Source: Haliclystus octoradiatus (Eukaryota; Cnidaria; Staurozoa; Stauromedusae; Haliclystidae). From it: a stretch of 64,000 bases of DNA. The position numbers were made by a program, and so were the translations under genes. The notes beneath the pieces were generated by a model that saw nothing but the letters and a program-made list of their open reading frames with translations, was not told the origin of the DNA and searched no databases. The stretch spans positions 18,445,344-18,509,343 of the forward strand of contig OU744449.1 in assembly GCA_916610825.1 (NCBI GenBank). The letters run 5' to 3'. Positions 1 through 11,464 of the stretch are shown in pieces. The number at the start of each line of letters is the position of its first letter. Position 1 is the first letter of the stretch.

Positions 1-1804
1 AGCTGGAATGTCTCGTCCGGTCATTGCATGTGCTGTTACAATCAATGAAGGATCACAGTTGAAAAAAAAAATTCAATCTTGCCAACTTTCAATCGAGAAG
101 TTACTCATCTAACCGATTATTCAAAGCAGTTGTGTGACATTTGCAAGTCCTTTTGTTGGTGGCTGATGTCATGTCTTCTGGCACCATACATTGTATTATA
201 CCAGGACTACTGATTGAGCTGTTTAATTTGCATCCCCACTGAGGAGTGTAACTGTACATCTAACTGCTTATGTGATTACCTGTCATTCCAGTTCAATCAT
301 AAGAAAACTCTGCGAATGACTTGGTGTAGCCCTTCAATTTCCGAGCCATTACTAATCTATATATGCTACTTTCTTTTGTTGGATCTGATGATATCGTGTG
401 GTTATCCATAATATATTGATCAATGTACAGCATAGATCCCCAACGTAACTTAGTTTAATTTCTAGATGGTAGTTCAAGGGAAACAAGAATTTTAGGTAAG
501 GGTTTAGGCGAGGCATGAAAGCAACGCTGCAACACATTTCCGGAGAACCTTTCATCAACTGAAAGAGCTATATTCAATCCCACGGTGATTTAGCAGGACA
601 TATGTAGAAAGAACGGACTCAACTGTGTATCAGTATGTTTCAATTATAGAGGAAAGACATACAATTATATTATTCATAGCAACCTTTGGATCTTTCTTTA
701 TAAGAAATAACCTAACTTTTTATTGGTCTTACAACTAATTTTCAAAGTCGGATTTAACGTACTTTGGATATGTTGGTAAGCGATGAAAACTACTCCTTAT
801 AACAAATTTTTAGCTTCCAACAAATTTTCTGTACATTCAAACTTCAATGGCTATATTATTATACTTTATACATACATACACAAAAGTCACTATATAAATT
901 TGGAAATTAACATCTTGCATATCTATGTATCTATTTTCGTTCAAAACTGTACATATCACCTCTACAGGCACAAAGAGTTTTGATCGATCATTTTTTCTAT
1001 CTGTACATGTCACTATAATGCGATTTTATTTAGCGCTAGTCTTTTACCGCCAAAATTGACCTGAGACATGGTGTTTAGGAGATTTTCGTGTCTCAACTTT
1101 TAAAACCAATAAAGCAACGATTGTATTTACTGCAACAGAGTGCGCTTAGATGCCGTGGCATTTAACCTGACACTGTGACGCATGACACGTGAATGTCAAC
1201 CGTGATATCATCATGATCTCATGTCAACTAACATTTGTATAGTATAACCGTATATAGCAACCTAAAAGAATTATTATACAACCATGATAACTAACCAATA
1301 TGTAATCGTGTTTAATAGGTCAAACAAGACCATCAGCCTTTGTATGTACGTTTTTGAAATCTGATCTCCTAGCTTTTTTGTTTACGACATGTTATTTTAG
1401 TGAGTTGATGACATCTGAGCCCTGAATTCTGAAACGCTGAGGTCCAGCAAACACTGACGGTCAGGGGACTTCCCCAGTGAGTCCGGAAGGTTTCACAGCG
1501 GTCAGTCACAATTATACAGCTATACAACGTCCCTTAACGTCGTGTCAGGGTACCAAACACTTTTATCAAAATATTTTCATATGTTTACGTCATAAGTGCC
1601 GACTAGGTAACAAAATTACGGCTTGGCAACCTACGTATTTTTGATTAATTGGAGACGTATATAAACAATCCCACCCAGTTTGAATCGCAGAAAAGAGGCG
1701 CCAGAAAGTTTTCGACACAGTTTTTGAAAGCGAAATGTCTGCTTCTTCCAGGGGCGGATCAGTTTTAAAATAGGGTGAGTCTCGAAACTGAAATCGGACA
1801 ATAA
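1..1804. other. no gene recognised
   Basis: This stretch is AT-rich and carries only short, unconvincing ORFs of 60-94 residues. I recognise no domain, no RNA gene and no clear mobile-element terminus in it. Confidence 0.5.
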
Positions 1805-1915
1805 AGGGGCGAAGCCCCGTCCATCTAGGGGGGTGCGGGGGCATGCCCCCCCGGAATTTTTTTTGTAATTTCAAGCTCTTAGGAGCTCTCTAAAAGCAGT
1901 TTGGTCTCAACTTTA
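1805..1915 (+). repeat. interspersed repeat with GC-rich palindrome, copy 1
   Basis: A G/C-rich palindromic core (GGGGCATGCCCC) is followed by a T-rich run, the motif AAGCTCTT and, 25-30 bases later, TTGGTCTCAA. The same order of motifs recurs at 34080-34165, so this is a dispersed repeat rather than chance. Class and coding capacity are unknown. Confidence 0.6.
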
Positions 1916-2890
1916 CTATATTGAAGCATTACTAAAACACTGGTCATTCAAGACAAAACACATTTCAATTTTTTTGATTGATGATTTTCGATTTCGTATA
2001 TTTTTCAAACATTTTTTTACAAGGTCAAGATTAAGATTATACAAGGCCTTGATTTAATACAGTCTTCAGAGTATATTGATAATGTAGCTAAGCTATTACA
2101 GTCTAAATTTTTTACATGTATAATTGGTATACCTGAAATTACAAAAAGAAAACTATATTGACGTGAACCATGTGTGAGAATGAGACTGAGAGACTCAACA
2201 TTGACAGCATGTGAGCTTAGTTATATGTATCAAATATTAACCTCCGTTATTTAGCATAATCAAGTCCTTTCTCGAAATCTCGGACCTTTAACATATAGAA
2301 GAATATGTGTATTAAAAAAAGACAAACAGCACGATATTTCAAATCGCAAGGCTTTGACGGTCTGCCTTCCCCTATTTGCACATTATCATGTACATGTTAA
2401 TTAAACATATAAACCACCATGCTCAGTCTAAGGCTGTATGAGTAAACAAACACAAACTTTACATAGCCATTCTAATCCGTGTCAGAACCTTTAACAATAA
2501 ATTAACAACAGAACCAAACAAAATAATACGTACCTTAAAGCAGTGCCTAGCTCCTTCTTGGATTCTTAGTAATTAGCAGAAATGTAAACAGTAAATGTAA
2601 ATGTAAATATCTTTCAGCATGTAGATTTCCGAATTTACGATAAAAACATTATAAAATCAGATTTTAGCAAAGAAAATAGCGAAAAAGAAGACAACTTCGC
2701 CATAAGACGTTGCTGACTGTTGTTGATATTGTCCAAATTACCAGCCTTTCATATGTGCAGGGTATATCCAGCCAAATTTAACTTCGTAGCAAAATGTGTG
2801 TGCCACAAGCAACATGAAGATTTGTAGTTAAAGCTCCAGACTTTCTCAGACTTGTCCAACAAGAAATCGATAAGGCGCGGAAGTCTCTGA
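1916..2890. other. no gene recognised
   Basis: AT-rich sequence without a supported ORF, RNA gene or repeat terminus. Confidence 0.5.
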
Positions 2891-2894
2891 CTAA

Positions 2895-3312
2895 ATCGAG
2901 GCATGGTGGGTAAGTCTCAAAAATCACGGTCAAAACTCTGCTAACTATTGCTCTGCCTACGTCAGACAACGGTCTGCGAGGCCATTTCACAAGTCTCGGG
3001 GTAAGTCCTTTTGAAGCTCCTCTACGAGCCGCTCCAATCACACGCAAGAAAAATTTCGGCAGACCAATGAAAACATCAGAAAAATATTCAAAATTTGCAA
3101 AAATGTAATCGAGGCTTCAGGGTAAGTCCTTTTGTGTATATGAAACCTCAATACCAAACAAACCAATGAACAACAAGTAAAATGTGGTGTCTGGACTGCG
3201 TGCAGCTAGAAAAGTCGAATAAAGTCACGAAACATTTCAATCCAAAATTTAGTAAATAAAATGAATTTGCTAGAGAAAAAGGGTAAGTCTTGGGACTTTT
3301 TAGACTTACCCT
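2895..3312 (+). other. cluster of splice-donor-like GGGTAAGTC motifs
   Basis: The string GGTAAGTC, close to the ideal U1-binding 5' splice site, occurs near 2906, 2999, 3120 and 3280, and inverted near 3304. Two copies share GGGTAAGTCCTTTTG, which suggests local duplication. No ORF of note accompanies them. They may be repeat monomers rather than working donors. Confidence 0.45.
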
Positions 3313-3317
3313 CTATC

Positions 3318-3681
3318 CGCGCCTGGCTTCTTCGATGTGCCGCTGTCAAATAAATTAGAGTGCCAGGTAAAGTATTACAACCTCATTGCTAAAGTTCAGT
3401 ATAAACTAGATAATGTTCATAATAATACATTTGATGATCTTGAATTCAAACTTATTTATCTGCAGCTGAATTGAAAAACCGAATAACAATCCAAAAGGTA
3501 AATCTATCAAAATGCTGCCTAATTAATCTTCAAAACATCATTTTTTAGTTGTCTATATTTTATGTATTATATGATCATACTATACCAGTTACTCACCTAT
3601 AATTTCTATATATTTATTTATCTACAGCGCTGAATTAATAAACAAATTTCCTTCACCTTACATCGACATTTTCCCAGAGGT
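3318..3681 (+). other. possible array of small exons
   Basis: Three similar segments end in CAG, AAG or GAG followed by GTAAA (donors at 3367, 3498 and 3680). The last two are preceded by pyrimidine-rich tracts ending CTGCAG and CTACAG. The candidate exons 3466-3497 and 3628-3679 share the start GCTGAATT, and their downstream introns are also alike. This is what tandem duplication of an exon plus intron would leave. The encoded peptides are too short to identify, so this is an inference from splice-like signals only. Confidence 0.25.
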
Positions 3682-3689
3682 AAATATAC

Positions 3690-6440
3690 CAAAAACGCCG
3701 TATTAATCCTTAATTTCTTACATGATGTTTGAGTTGTCTATATTTAATTCCTTAATATTAATAATAATATTCTTTATTCTTTCTGTTAAAGATTTAATCT
3801 GAATCGCTAGGGAAATGGCCAGCCACGCCGAGAGGAACATATTTTGAAATATATTATTGGTTTTTTTTGCAACAAAATGGCAGATGTATTCCTGTAAAGA
3901 TCTACAGCTATTTAGAACTTATCGATGTTGGATTATGATTACAAAAGATGGTTATAAAAGCTGGGATTTATATAATTAGCAGACATTGTGTACGGATTTG
4001 GTTATCACAACGGTTATAACTACGTGTAGATTTGGCTACTAATGGCATATCGAATATATTATTTGTATTGACAATTTCCGACAATTTACGTGAAATTTAT
4101 CAACATTCATTAAAGGAATTCCTTTAACTAACTTGAACGGTAGAAGATAAACACTAAGAAAGATCTCATAACTATAATTTGAGCTCAACTATGAATGTTT
4201 TATTTTATCTGTAATAAATTGAATGCGTTTGAAAACACAACACTTTGTAGTTTTCTTTCATGTTAAATACTTTTAAACAGAATAGTGTGAACTGTGACCT
4301 TCATGCGTGGCATATATTGCCAAAGGCGAGGCAAATATCTCGCAAATCAACGTCAGAGTTTAGTCACCGGAGGGTCTCCATGAAGGTCTCCTAGACGATT
4401 TGGTAACGTCACCGGGACGTAAAAAATTGTCTACTGGTACACTGTCGATAGACGTCCAAAGAGACGTCTCGGAGACTGTCCATCGACCTTCGTAGACGTC
4501 TTCTGACGTTGCAGGACGTCTCCGTGTTTACATTAATGTCAGTGTAATTGAAATACAGAAATATAAGCCGTAATTGATTTGATGTTGTCAACATAAAGCT
4601 AGATTCGATGTGATTTCTTCTTCATGCAAGGAATTTATAGATTTACACATTTATAGATTTGTAAACAAAAAAAAACAGTATCAAATGTGCACAATTATCT
4701 ACATTATGCTTTCTTTCAATAAAATGCTTTATTCCATATTAAATCTTTGGTAAACAGTCTTAGCAAATCACAAAACACTTATTTGTAGTTTTACTGCAAT
4801 CGAAACACTTCTCGTGATATAATCCAATTACTAGATTTCATCGCTATGAAAACTCATAATCGAGCTGATGATGTAACGTAGTGCCTATAATGGGGCCACT
4901 TTACATTGCGCATGTCTTGAAAAAATAACGCGTGCGATTGCTAGTCTCTCACATGTTGGTAATACAAAATGGCGTCATATGTTATTGTTATGAACAAGAA
5001 GGTGGAAATATTTGTTTTAAATTTATATGCATGCTTAGACTATTTGAAAGAGTTAGGAAAGTATCGCAATTCAAAAGAAATAAATCATTTAACATAATTA
5101 TACACTCGTGTTGGGTTTATTCCGAGTGGTTACATATTATTGACTGTTTACTTTAAAAGCGTAGGTCATTGTGGCGCTGTCGAAGAAATGGTCAATTACC
5201 CAGCTTATTTTTCGTTCTCGGTTTGATATGTCAGCTTGAAAACTTTGATATACAGTTATAAAATATTCAAATGTTTTATTATTCGACATAAACATTGTCC
5301 ATTGCATGCTATACAGAATTTAAGTTAAACTATTTACAAAAGCATGGACGGGTAGATTTTATGTAAAATATCAAAACGGCTTATTATTAAAATATTTCAT
5401 ATTGAGTCTCTATACTGAAAAGTATAAATTCTGTAAATTTATTATGATCTTTAACATGGAAACGGTAATCTCAAAAACAACAACAAACAAACACCGAGTG
5501 TGAATATCATTTCTTGCATCGCGGAGATGTGTGAAATGCCGTGACGACATGGCTAAAACAATGGCGAGCACGAAGGATAATGCCAGTTCACTGTAGGAAA
5601 ATGCCTCGGAGGGGAAGTTTACTCACATCTAGACCTAAAAATAAATAAAAACTTGCCAATCATAATTTCCCTACCAGGAACTAACTGGGTTGATGACTTC
5701 CCTTCACTATACTCAACGCTATCTTGATCTTTTGCTCGCGACTCAACACGCGATATTTTACTTAGCCATACAAACCCTTGTTGATGAGTTTAAAAATTGA
5801 CGATGTTTGAAAAGCTTGGAGGGGAATTTCTTAGAATGTAACTAAAATCTAACACCATTTCTAGGTTTTGAAAAAAATGTATTATTTTATATTATCAATA
5901 ATACTCCTTTAACCTATAATGATACATGTAAATGAGTGTGGTTATCGTCAAGGATCAGTATGTGTCATTGATTGTCTTATTTATACCGTGGCACATGTCC
6001 AAATGACTATGAGCATATTATGGCGTGCACTTATTGTTTCCTAGAAAAGTTGGGACACGGCTTGCATTATTTCAAACGACTTGATATTGTATATTCATGG
6101 TGATTTTTATTTATAATTGAGTAGTGAAGTACATAAAGGAAATTTCGCATTGATAATATGGAAGTCTCCAATTAAAAAAGTCTTAGATATGATTAATATC
6201 CTTAATTCAAATATGATGCTGAAAAGTAAATAAAATCCACGATAATCTGTAACGGTTTCGTTTGTAAACCTGTTCTATCTCTCTTTCACTTACCTGACGA
6301 TCATTTAAGAATAAATCGAAACCATTGCAGATAATCGTGTGTTTTACTTGTCGCTATTCAGTATAACTAGGTGAAAATTAAGTACCTCAATTAAACACCA
6401 TTAATACAATCTATACAAATGCTAATTTATGGGCTAATTG
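3690..6440. other. long gene-free stretch
   Basis: No ORF above about 75 residues and no recognisable domain. On the minus strand an AATAAA lies near 6110, about 340 bases past the stop codon of the neighbouring glycosyltransferase-like gene, and may be its polyadenylation signal. The GACGTC-rich patch at 4365-4530 is listed separately. Confidence 0.45.
4365..4530. repeat. GACGTC-rich patch
   Basis: Four GACGTC palindromes, most within AGACGTCT-like contexts, plus further ACGTC and GTCTCC words crowd into about 165 bases of otherwise AT-rich DNA. It could be a CRE-like regulatory cluster or a decayed short tandem repeat. Nothing in the sequence decides between these. Confidence 0.4.
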
Positions 6441-6449
6441 TCCTTTACG

Positions 6450-7508
6450 TTAGCAAAACCTCCAATCAAGATGTTGTTTTGGTCGACAGGCTATAGGGCA
6501 TTCCTTTTTTATTATATCACGACATTTCTTGTGCCATGATTTACATCCAATCCAGGAGCCATTAATGCGTTGAGTAGGGAATGGATTGATGCCTGGATTC
6601 CCACCGCATGTATAGCTATCGTGTACCATGGAATCGTATTTAACTAATGGCCACACTTCCTTTTTAAGAAGCTGTTGATCTCCCCAGAAAATGTCCAGTG
6701 TCTTGTTTTTACCCTGATCTATTATCGCTTTTTCGATTTTTGTTGCCAAAAGTCGGTTATTATAATTCTTGAAGCCCCACATTCCTGCTAGAATCGCTCC
6801 ACCATGGGCAGGGTTGTCTCTCATTATGTGAGCAGTTCGATTTGATTGTAACCACTCCTCTACAGCATCTACTTCACGTTGCATTATCGTTGAATCAAGA
6901 TCACGGCTTCCAAACACATCTACAACAGGGTCTCCGATAGGCAGAAATCTCCACATGGAATGATGCAATTCGCTGATATTACCATAAACAGGCAAATATT
7001 CAACATTACAAAATTCAACATTTGAATAAGAGGCAATGATTGGCTGTATGTCATTCTCTTTTACAGTTTCATCGTGATAAACTCTCAATCGCCAAGTTTT
7101 ATATAAAGAGAATGATAACATTTCTGAAGCTAATTTACTGACTGTCGGCATATAGACTTTTAAATTGCCAAACAATGATACTGAGATAACGTTGATATTT
7201 TCAAAATGAGCCTCCATCTTAGAATTGCATCTTTTTATGTTTACCCTATTAAATGGATTGCTAGTGGTATTGCTGTGATGATCATGTGGACGTTTTCTTA
7301 TACTATGAAGATAAATGTTGGTTCTGATATAACTGTTTCCTATGTTTGATATATTATTTATGGTTTTCATGTGGGATAGCGTTAAAATTACCACGCAGGT
7401 AATTATCATAAATAGTATGATTCGTAGAATGGTAACAGCATCCATTTTATTTGATTGAGTTTCGTTTGTTATGATGTTTCTAATGTACTTCCATTTTCGG
7501 AGACACAT
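6450..7508 (-). CDS. type II membrane protein, glycosyltransferase-like
   Basis: A single uninterrupted ORF of 352 residues. A hydrophobic segment at about residues 24-45 follows a basic, polar N-terminus and would anchor the protein as type II in the Golgi or ER, with the bulk lumenal. Several N-x-S/T sites and a cysteine-rich tail (last 50 residues) fit a lumenal secretory-pathway protein. About residue 200 lies SRDLDS, a DxD-type metal/nucleotide-sugar motif, followed by REVDAVEEWL and then a HIMRDNPAHGG...GMWG block. I recall this combination from uncharacterised glycosyltransferase-like proteins of invertebrates and large viruses. Substrate is unknown. The start could instead be Met22, just before the membrane segment. 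No intron is visible, and the sequence is intact, unlike the nearby retroelement ORFs. Assignment to glycosyltransferases is inference from the motif and topology. Confidence 0.75.
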   Translation of the reverse strand: MCLRKWKYIRNIITNETQSNKMDAVTILRIILFMIITCVVILTLSHMKTINNISNIGNSYIRTNIYLHSIRKRPHDHHSNTTSNPFNRVNIKRCNSKMEAHFENINVISVSLFGNLKVYMPTVSKLASEMLSFSLYKTWRLRVYHDETVKENDIQPIIASYSNVEFCNVEYLPVYGNISELHHSMWRFLPIGDPVVDVFGSRDLDSTIMQREVDAVEEWLQSNRTAHIMRDNPAHGGAILAGMWGFKNYNNRLLATKIEKAIIDQGKNKTLDIFWGDQQLLKKEVWPLVKYDSMVHDSYTCGGNPGINPFPTQRINGSWIGCKSWHKKCRDIIKKECPIACRPKQHLDWRFC

Positions 7509-7664
7509 GTTCGATGATTATCCCGTGGAATGCTCTGTGGATCAAAAATAAAATGAGTTATAATTACTGTATTAAATAAATGAATAAAAATATAAATATA
7601 ATTATTACATGTGTCTTTACTGAATGTGAAAGTGCTCAATGCCATAGAGCAGAGCGTGCAATGT
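7509..7664. other. upstream flank of the glycosyltransferase-like gene
   Basis: AT-rich flank in the promoter position of the minus-strand gene. No convincing TATA box or initiator can be singled out. Confidence 0.3.
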
Positions 7665-7786
7665 AGTTGAAAATAGTCAAAAATGAGACATTCATTTTGC
7701 TACTTAAAGTTTCACGCGTAAGCGACTATCAAAGAATTTATTAAAATGAAGCAAAATGAATGTCTAATTTTTGACTATTTCCAACT
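7665..7786. repeat. Penelope-like element terminal remnant (inverted pair)
   Basis: Two 37-bp arms (7665-7701 and 7750-7786) are inverted copies with two mismatches. The loop carries AAGTTTCACGCGTAAGCGA, which matches terminal sequence seen beside Penelope-like coding fragments at 14.7-14.87 kb and, more loosely, 49.9-51.0 kb. It is a coding-less end of that family. Confidence 0.65.
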
Positions 7787-7789
7787 ATA

Positions 7790-8988
7790 ATTACTGTTTT
7801 GTAAATCTATAATTCACGAAAGTAGACCACAATGCTTAAGTGTGATACACTTGGCCAAAAACACCCAATGAACAATGAAATACTGGAAAGCGTTAAATAA
7901 ACGCAAAAAGTAAGTTAGGTAACCATAAACCATTATCTTGATATTGACCTGATGTGCAGTGCAGCATTTTCCCTGGGGAGTACTAGGTGCGATATACAGG
8001 ATGTGTAAGGAATTATTAGGGTACCATTTTGGCATCATTCTGCCAATTTTGGGGAATCAAATTTTCTATGTTGACTTTCTATTGCAAAATTTCTGGTTTC
8101 CAGCTTTGAAAATGGGATACACCCAACTGTTAGGTGCCAAGAGCCCTGCAGTGAGGTGCCCAAAATATGGTTTCGTCATGATTTTTAAAACAGCGCGTGT
8201 AAATCTTTGAACCGGTGAGCCATTTGTCAAAGCGGGTTCGTCTGGTCTGACGTCAGGTCATGTGTTTTGATATTATGAACCGCATGCGTACTATCTTACA
8301 TAGCACACTTCTAAACAGGACAGGGAGAGTTTCACGACGAGGAAAGGAATTAAATTATTTGACAGAAAATCAACTTTCTAATAATTTGAACCATTTTTGT
8401 GTATATCAGTATCTGATCAGTATGGATTGGTTGTATTTATAAATCCTTTCTACGGTTTTCCGTGTTATTTTGCAGCGGTCATACAATAGGTAACCTTTTC
8501 GATAGAGAATCACGTGGATTAATAGTCTTTTGTGTTGCTGAAAAACCTAATGCGGCTGTATAATGTATTCCCACTTGATTTTACAGGTGGATTAAGCCTT
8601 TTTTACGCCTCGCTTTCATAATTAGCAATATTTAGCAATTGAATTAACTTGTGATTACTTGAATACAATATCGCATAGCAGTCTTCTGCCAGCGTCATTG
8701 ACAGAAGATGTAAAAACACGATTCAACATACTGTCTCGTTTATGTGTATGTTATGGTATCGATATAGCATAATATATCAATCCACCATCGCTACATATAC
8801 ACCAAAGGCATCTACCTCTTGGCTCCTGATTAGCCATTTTCCTATTTTTTGGTTTTTAATGCTTGTAAAAAAATTATGGATTTGTGTTAATCTCGTGAAC
8901 ATCCGCAGGGCTGTAGACTACTCAGATTTAGGTAAATAATTAATTTGTGTGGCACTAGAAATAAATATTCTGTTCAATGAATCCTATT
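7790..8988. other. no gene recognised
   Basis: Short overlapping ORFs on both strands, none with a recognisable motif or splice context. Confidence 0.45.
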
Positions 8989-9150
8989 TGCTACACTCTA
9001 AGAACTTAAGGTGCTAATGGGGCGCTAAAACGTTTGCTGAAAGGGTGCCGAAAAAGAAACCTATAGAAAACCTATAGTAGCATCTTCATTAGTACCCTAA
9101 TAACAGCACCTTTATCAGCACCCTTTTAGCACCCTGTCATAAAAAGTCCG
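8989..9150 (+). repeat. GGTGC/GCACC repeat, copy 1
   Basis: Starts with CTACACTCTAAGAAC and then shows the words GGTGCT, GGCGCT, GGGTGCC and, further on, several AGCACC words in inverted sense at 20-30 base spacing. A second copy in opposite orientation lies at 16525-16678 and ends in the same terminus. It may be a small non-autonomous element with terminus CTACACYCTAARAA. Confidence 0.5.
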
Positions 9151-9920
9151 TTTGATCATATTATTACTGTTGGAAATCTATTTCGCATTAGCACCGCAAT
9201 TATTGTAAACCGCTTCAACCAAGCATATCAAATCAAAAAAATTGCATAAATCCTATTTTTTTTCAGAACAATCCATTCTACATTCTATGCATTGTTACAT
9301 CAAATATTCAGAATAACTCATCTATACCGTAGTTTTGATACAATCACTATACGTTTACAAAAACTATGGTTCCATAGTAGAACATTAATTTAAAATAGAG
9401 TTAAAAATATTCAGACTCTATTACATAAGCAACTTAAATGTTACAGAGATGAGATGAAATATAAAGTAGAACTGCTAATCAGTATCAGACACAAAACATG
9501 CTGCACTATATTCAACAAATTGATATCACATCAACGTTATTTAACTTCTATATGCTCAATAAGCAATTGATTAATTATGCCAGTAAATACGTGGTTTAAA
9601 CCTCTGCCGCATACCAAATTTATTTTCATCATGCCATCTTTTCTGAATCCATATAGATTGAAACCAGGTGTAAATGAAACATGAACTAGAACTAATCAGA
9701 CAAATCTGCTGCAATATAGGCAACAAAATGATACTATGTAAAGCCATTTAAACTCTGTATTCTCAATGTGTCGTGTTAGTAATCCACAGTAAATGTCAGC
9801 CACGTACAATCTTTCCTTTTCATCACACAATCTCTCCTGAATCCGTCAGATTGAAACCAAATAATTGGCCTTAAAAGGAAAACAGATTTAAAGTAAACAT
9901 GAATTATCTGCTGACAGAAG
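9151..9920. other. no gene recognised
   Basis: AT-rich, no supported ORF, RNA gene or repeat. Confidence 0.45.
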
Positions 9921-9924
9921 GGTT

Positions 9925-10062
9925 ATTCCATGGCGAATTTGCAGTTTTTTCCTACACCCTCTTAGAATTTATTACAATATATATATGCATGTAAATCTCA
10001 ATGAGCTGAATTTAGAAATGTAGTTTATAGTCACGATTTGCAACCGTTTCGATTTTATGGTC
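9925..10062 (-). repeat. dispersed repeat, inverted copy of the 13.7/15.7 kb family
   Basis: Read on the minus strand this matches the segments at 13740-13830 and 15710-15790. Shared landmarks are ACCATAAAATCGAAAC, CATTTCTAAA, CAGCTCATTGAGAT and a final stretch ending GAAAAAACTGCA. It is a third copy of the same repeat. Confidence 0.6.
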
Positions 10063-10104
10063 AGTTTCAAACTGCATCAGATATTGAAGATATGATTGTA
10101 GAGT

Positions 10105-10467
10105 TGTGGTTTAGCTAAGACTGATGCTGTTCTAGCGGACAGGAAAGCACGGAGGCTCAAAGGAAGACTTGAGTTTAAATTTTTTAATTTAGAATTATTG
10201 ACATCTGTAGATGACATAAAAGATAAAAGAAGGGAAATAGAATGTCTTTGGAATATTGTTCTGGAAGAATTTGAACAATGGGAAGATTGTCTGCTTCTAT
10301 CAGCCATTGGAAAAACAGGTGAGCTACAAACACTGATTAAAACTAAATATCAAGACATTGAAGATAAATATAAGAATGGAATGAAACTTGCCAATAACAT
10401 TTTATTGAAGGAGGAACAAAGGCAAGAGAATGGGAAGTGTTATAAAGAGACAAAGAATTATTTATAG
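10105..10467 (+). pseudogene. gag-like coding remnant, probably BEL/Pao
   Basis: An open frame of about 120 residues, rich in charged and coiled-coil-like sequence, reads up to a stop at 10467. Its position just upstream of a BEL/Pao integrase fragment and its Lys/Glu-rich helical character suggest a gag N-terminal region. No diagnostic zinc knuckle is present, so the identity is inference from context. It has no convincing start and is not a complete gene. Confidence 0.35.
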
Positions 10468-10493
10468 TATTGAAAGTAAGATCTGACTTGCTT

Positions 10494-10560
10494 ACGTAGC
10501 GAGATCTTCTAGTCATTTGCACTTACGCATGTGCGGCTTCTATCAACAATATTTGTGTGA
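10494..10560 (+). repeat. direct repeat flanking the BEL/Pao fragment, left copy
   Basis: About 67 bases, with GCGAGATCTTCTAGTC and ACGCATGTGCGGCTTCTATC among the shared words, recur almost identically at 11846-11913. The two copies bracket the integrase fragment and the tRNA-like segment. They could be pieces of long terminal repeats. Confidence 0.6.
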
Positions 10561-11140
10561 TTAATACTGATTGGAACCAAGAAATGATGATGAGAAAGTT
10601 TCAAGATATTGGGCTTAGATGCAACTGGAACACCCCAACAGCTTCGCATCAGAATGGTGTTGTGGAAATTATGGTTAAGATTGTAAGAAAAGCACTTGAT
10701 ACCACAGTTGACAATGACACTGCCAATTTAATCACACCAAACATTTTACTATTTGGTCATAAGTTTGTTGTCCCTCAACCAATATCTTATTCAACAAACA
10801 TTTCTGGTGGCATAGCACATCATAAATATGATATGATTCAAAAGGGTGTGAAGTGCTTCTGAAAGTACTGGTACCGGCATATGCCATCCATACTAGCTGT
10901 AAGAAACAAATGGTACAAATCTCATCCAAATCTGCAAGTTGGAGATTTAGTGCTTGAAATAGAAACCAACCCATCTGGCTATCCCCACGAGAAGTTTGGA
11001 GAACTGCTTTGGTCAAGGAAGTTTAACCTGGTAGAGATGGCAAAATAAGGGAAGTTAGCATCCGCAACAAGAACAATACTTACGACAGGCCAATTTCAAA
11101 CCTGTGTCTCCTGGCAACAGCACAAGAGATTGTTTACGAT
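10557..11140 (+). pseudogene. BEL/Pao LTR-retrotransposon integrase and C-terminal fragment
   Basis: The first frame (to 10862) contains WNTPTASHQNGVVE, the end of the integrase catalytic core in the BEL/Pao style. After a frameshift, 10875-11040 reads RNKWYKSHPNLQVGDLVL, the C-terminal domain that follows integrase in these elements. After another shift near 11030 the ending NTYDRPISNLCLL precedes a stop at about 11142. At least two frame changes and the absence of protease, reverse transcriptase and RNase H show a dead, 5'-truncated copy. Confidence 0.8.
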
Positions 11141-11389
11141 TAAGTAGATGGTGCCAAGGCTGAGACAAAAGACATTTTCAATTAATTGTAGATTACTGTA
11201 TTGAAATAACGAAGTGTCTATTTGACCGGCAGTCGCAGGAATTAAGGATTCAACTGCACGTACCCAGACAGTCAAATACGTCATTCACTCGATCACGTGC
11301 TTCTTTCGTCTCAGGTTTCGGGCTATTTTTAGGGTCCGATCACGTGATAACCACCCGGTCAATTCACTTCTGTTCCATGCGGTTTCGTC

Positions 11390-11464
11390 GGCTGATGTAG
11401 CTCATTCGGAATGGGTCTGACCAGCTTGCAGGTCATGCTGGCTCGGGTCCAGGTCGTTCCAAAT
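11390..11464 (+). repeat. tRNA-derived SINE head or tRNA pseudogene
   Basis: TAGCTCATTCGG matches the polymerase III A box and GGCTCGGGTCC, about 42 bases on, approximates the B box with two mismatches. TGACC and GGTCA form an anticodon-like stem but the loop is eight bases, and the acceptor arms do not pair. It therefore looks like a tRNA-derived SINE head or degraded tRNA rather than a working tRNA gene. Confidence 0.45.

Noticed and set aside
1590..1874. 94-residue minus-strand ORF
   Set aside because: It arises from the GC-rich palindromic repeat, and no homology is recognisable.
2778..3047. 89-residue Arg-rich minus-strand ORF
   Set aside because: No known motif; it runs through the donor-like motif cluster and is best explained by locally higher GC.
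5540..5600. Short ATG-started frame in a YY1-like ATGGCG context near 5550
   Set aside because: It stops after 15 codons, with no convincing splice donor; nothing supports a first exon.
11390..11464. Functional tRNA gene
   Set aside because: Polymerase III boxes are present but the acceptor stem does not pair and the anticodon loop has eight bases.
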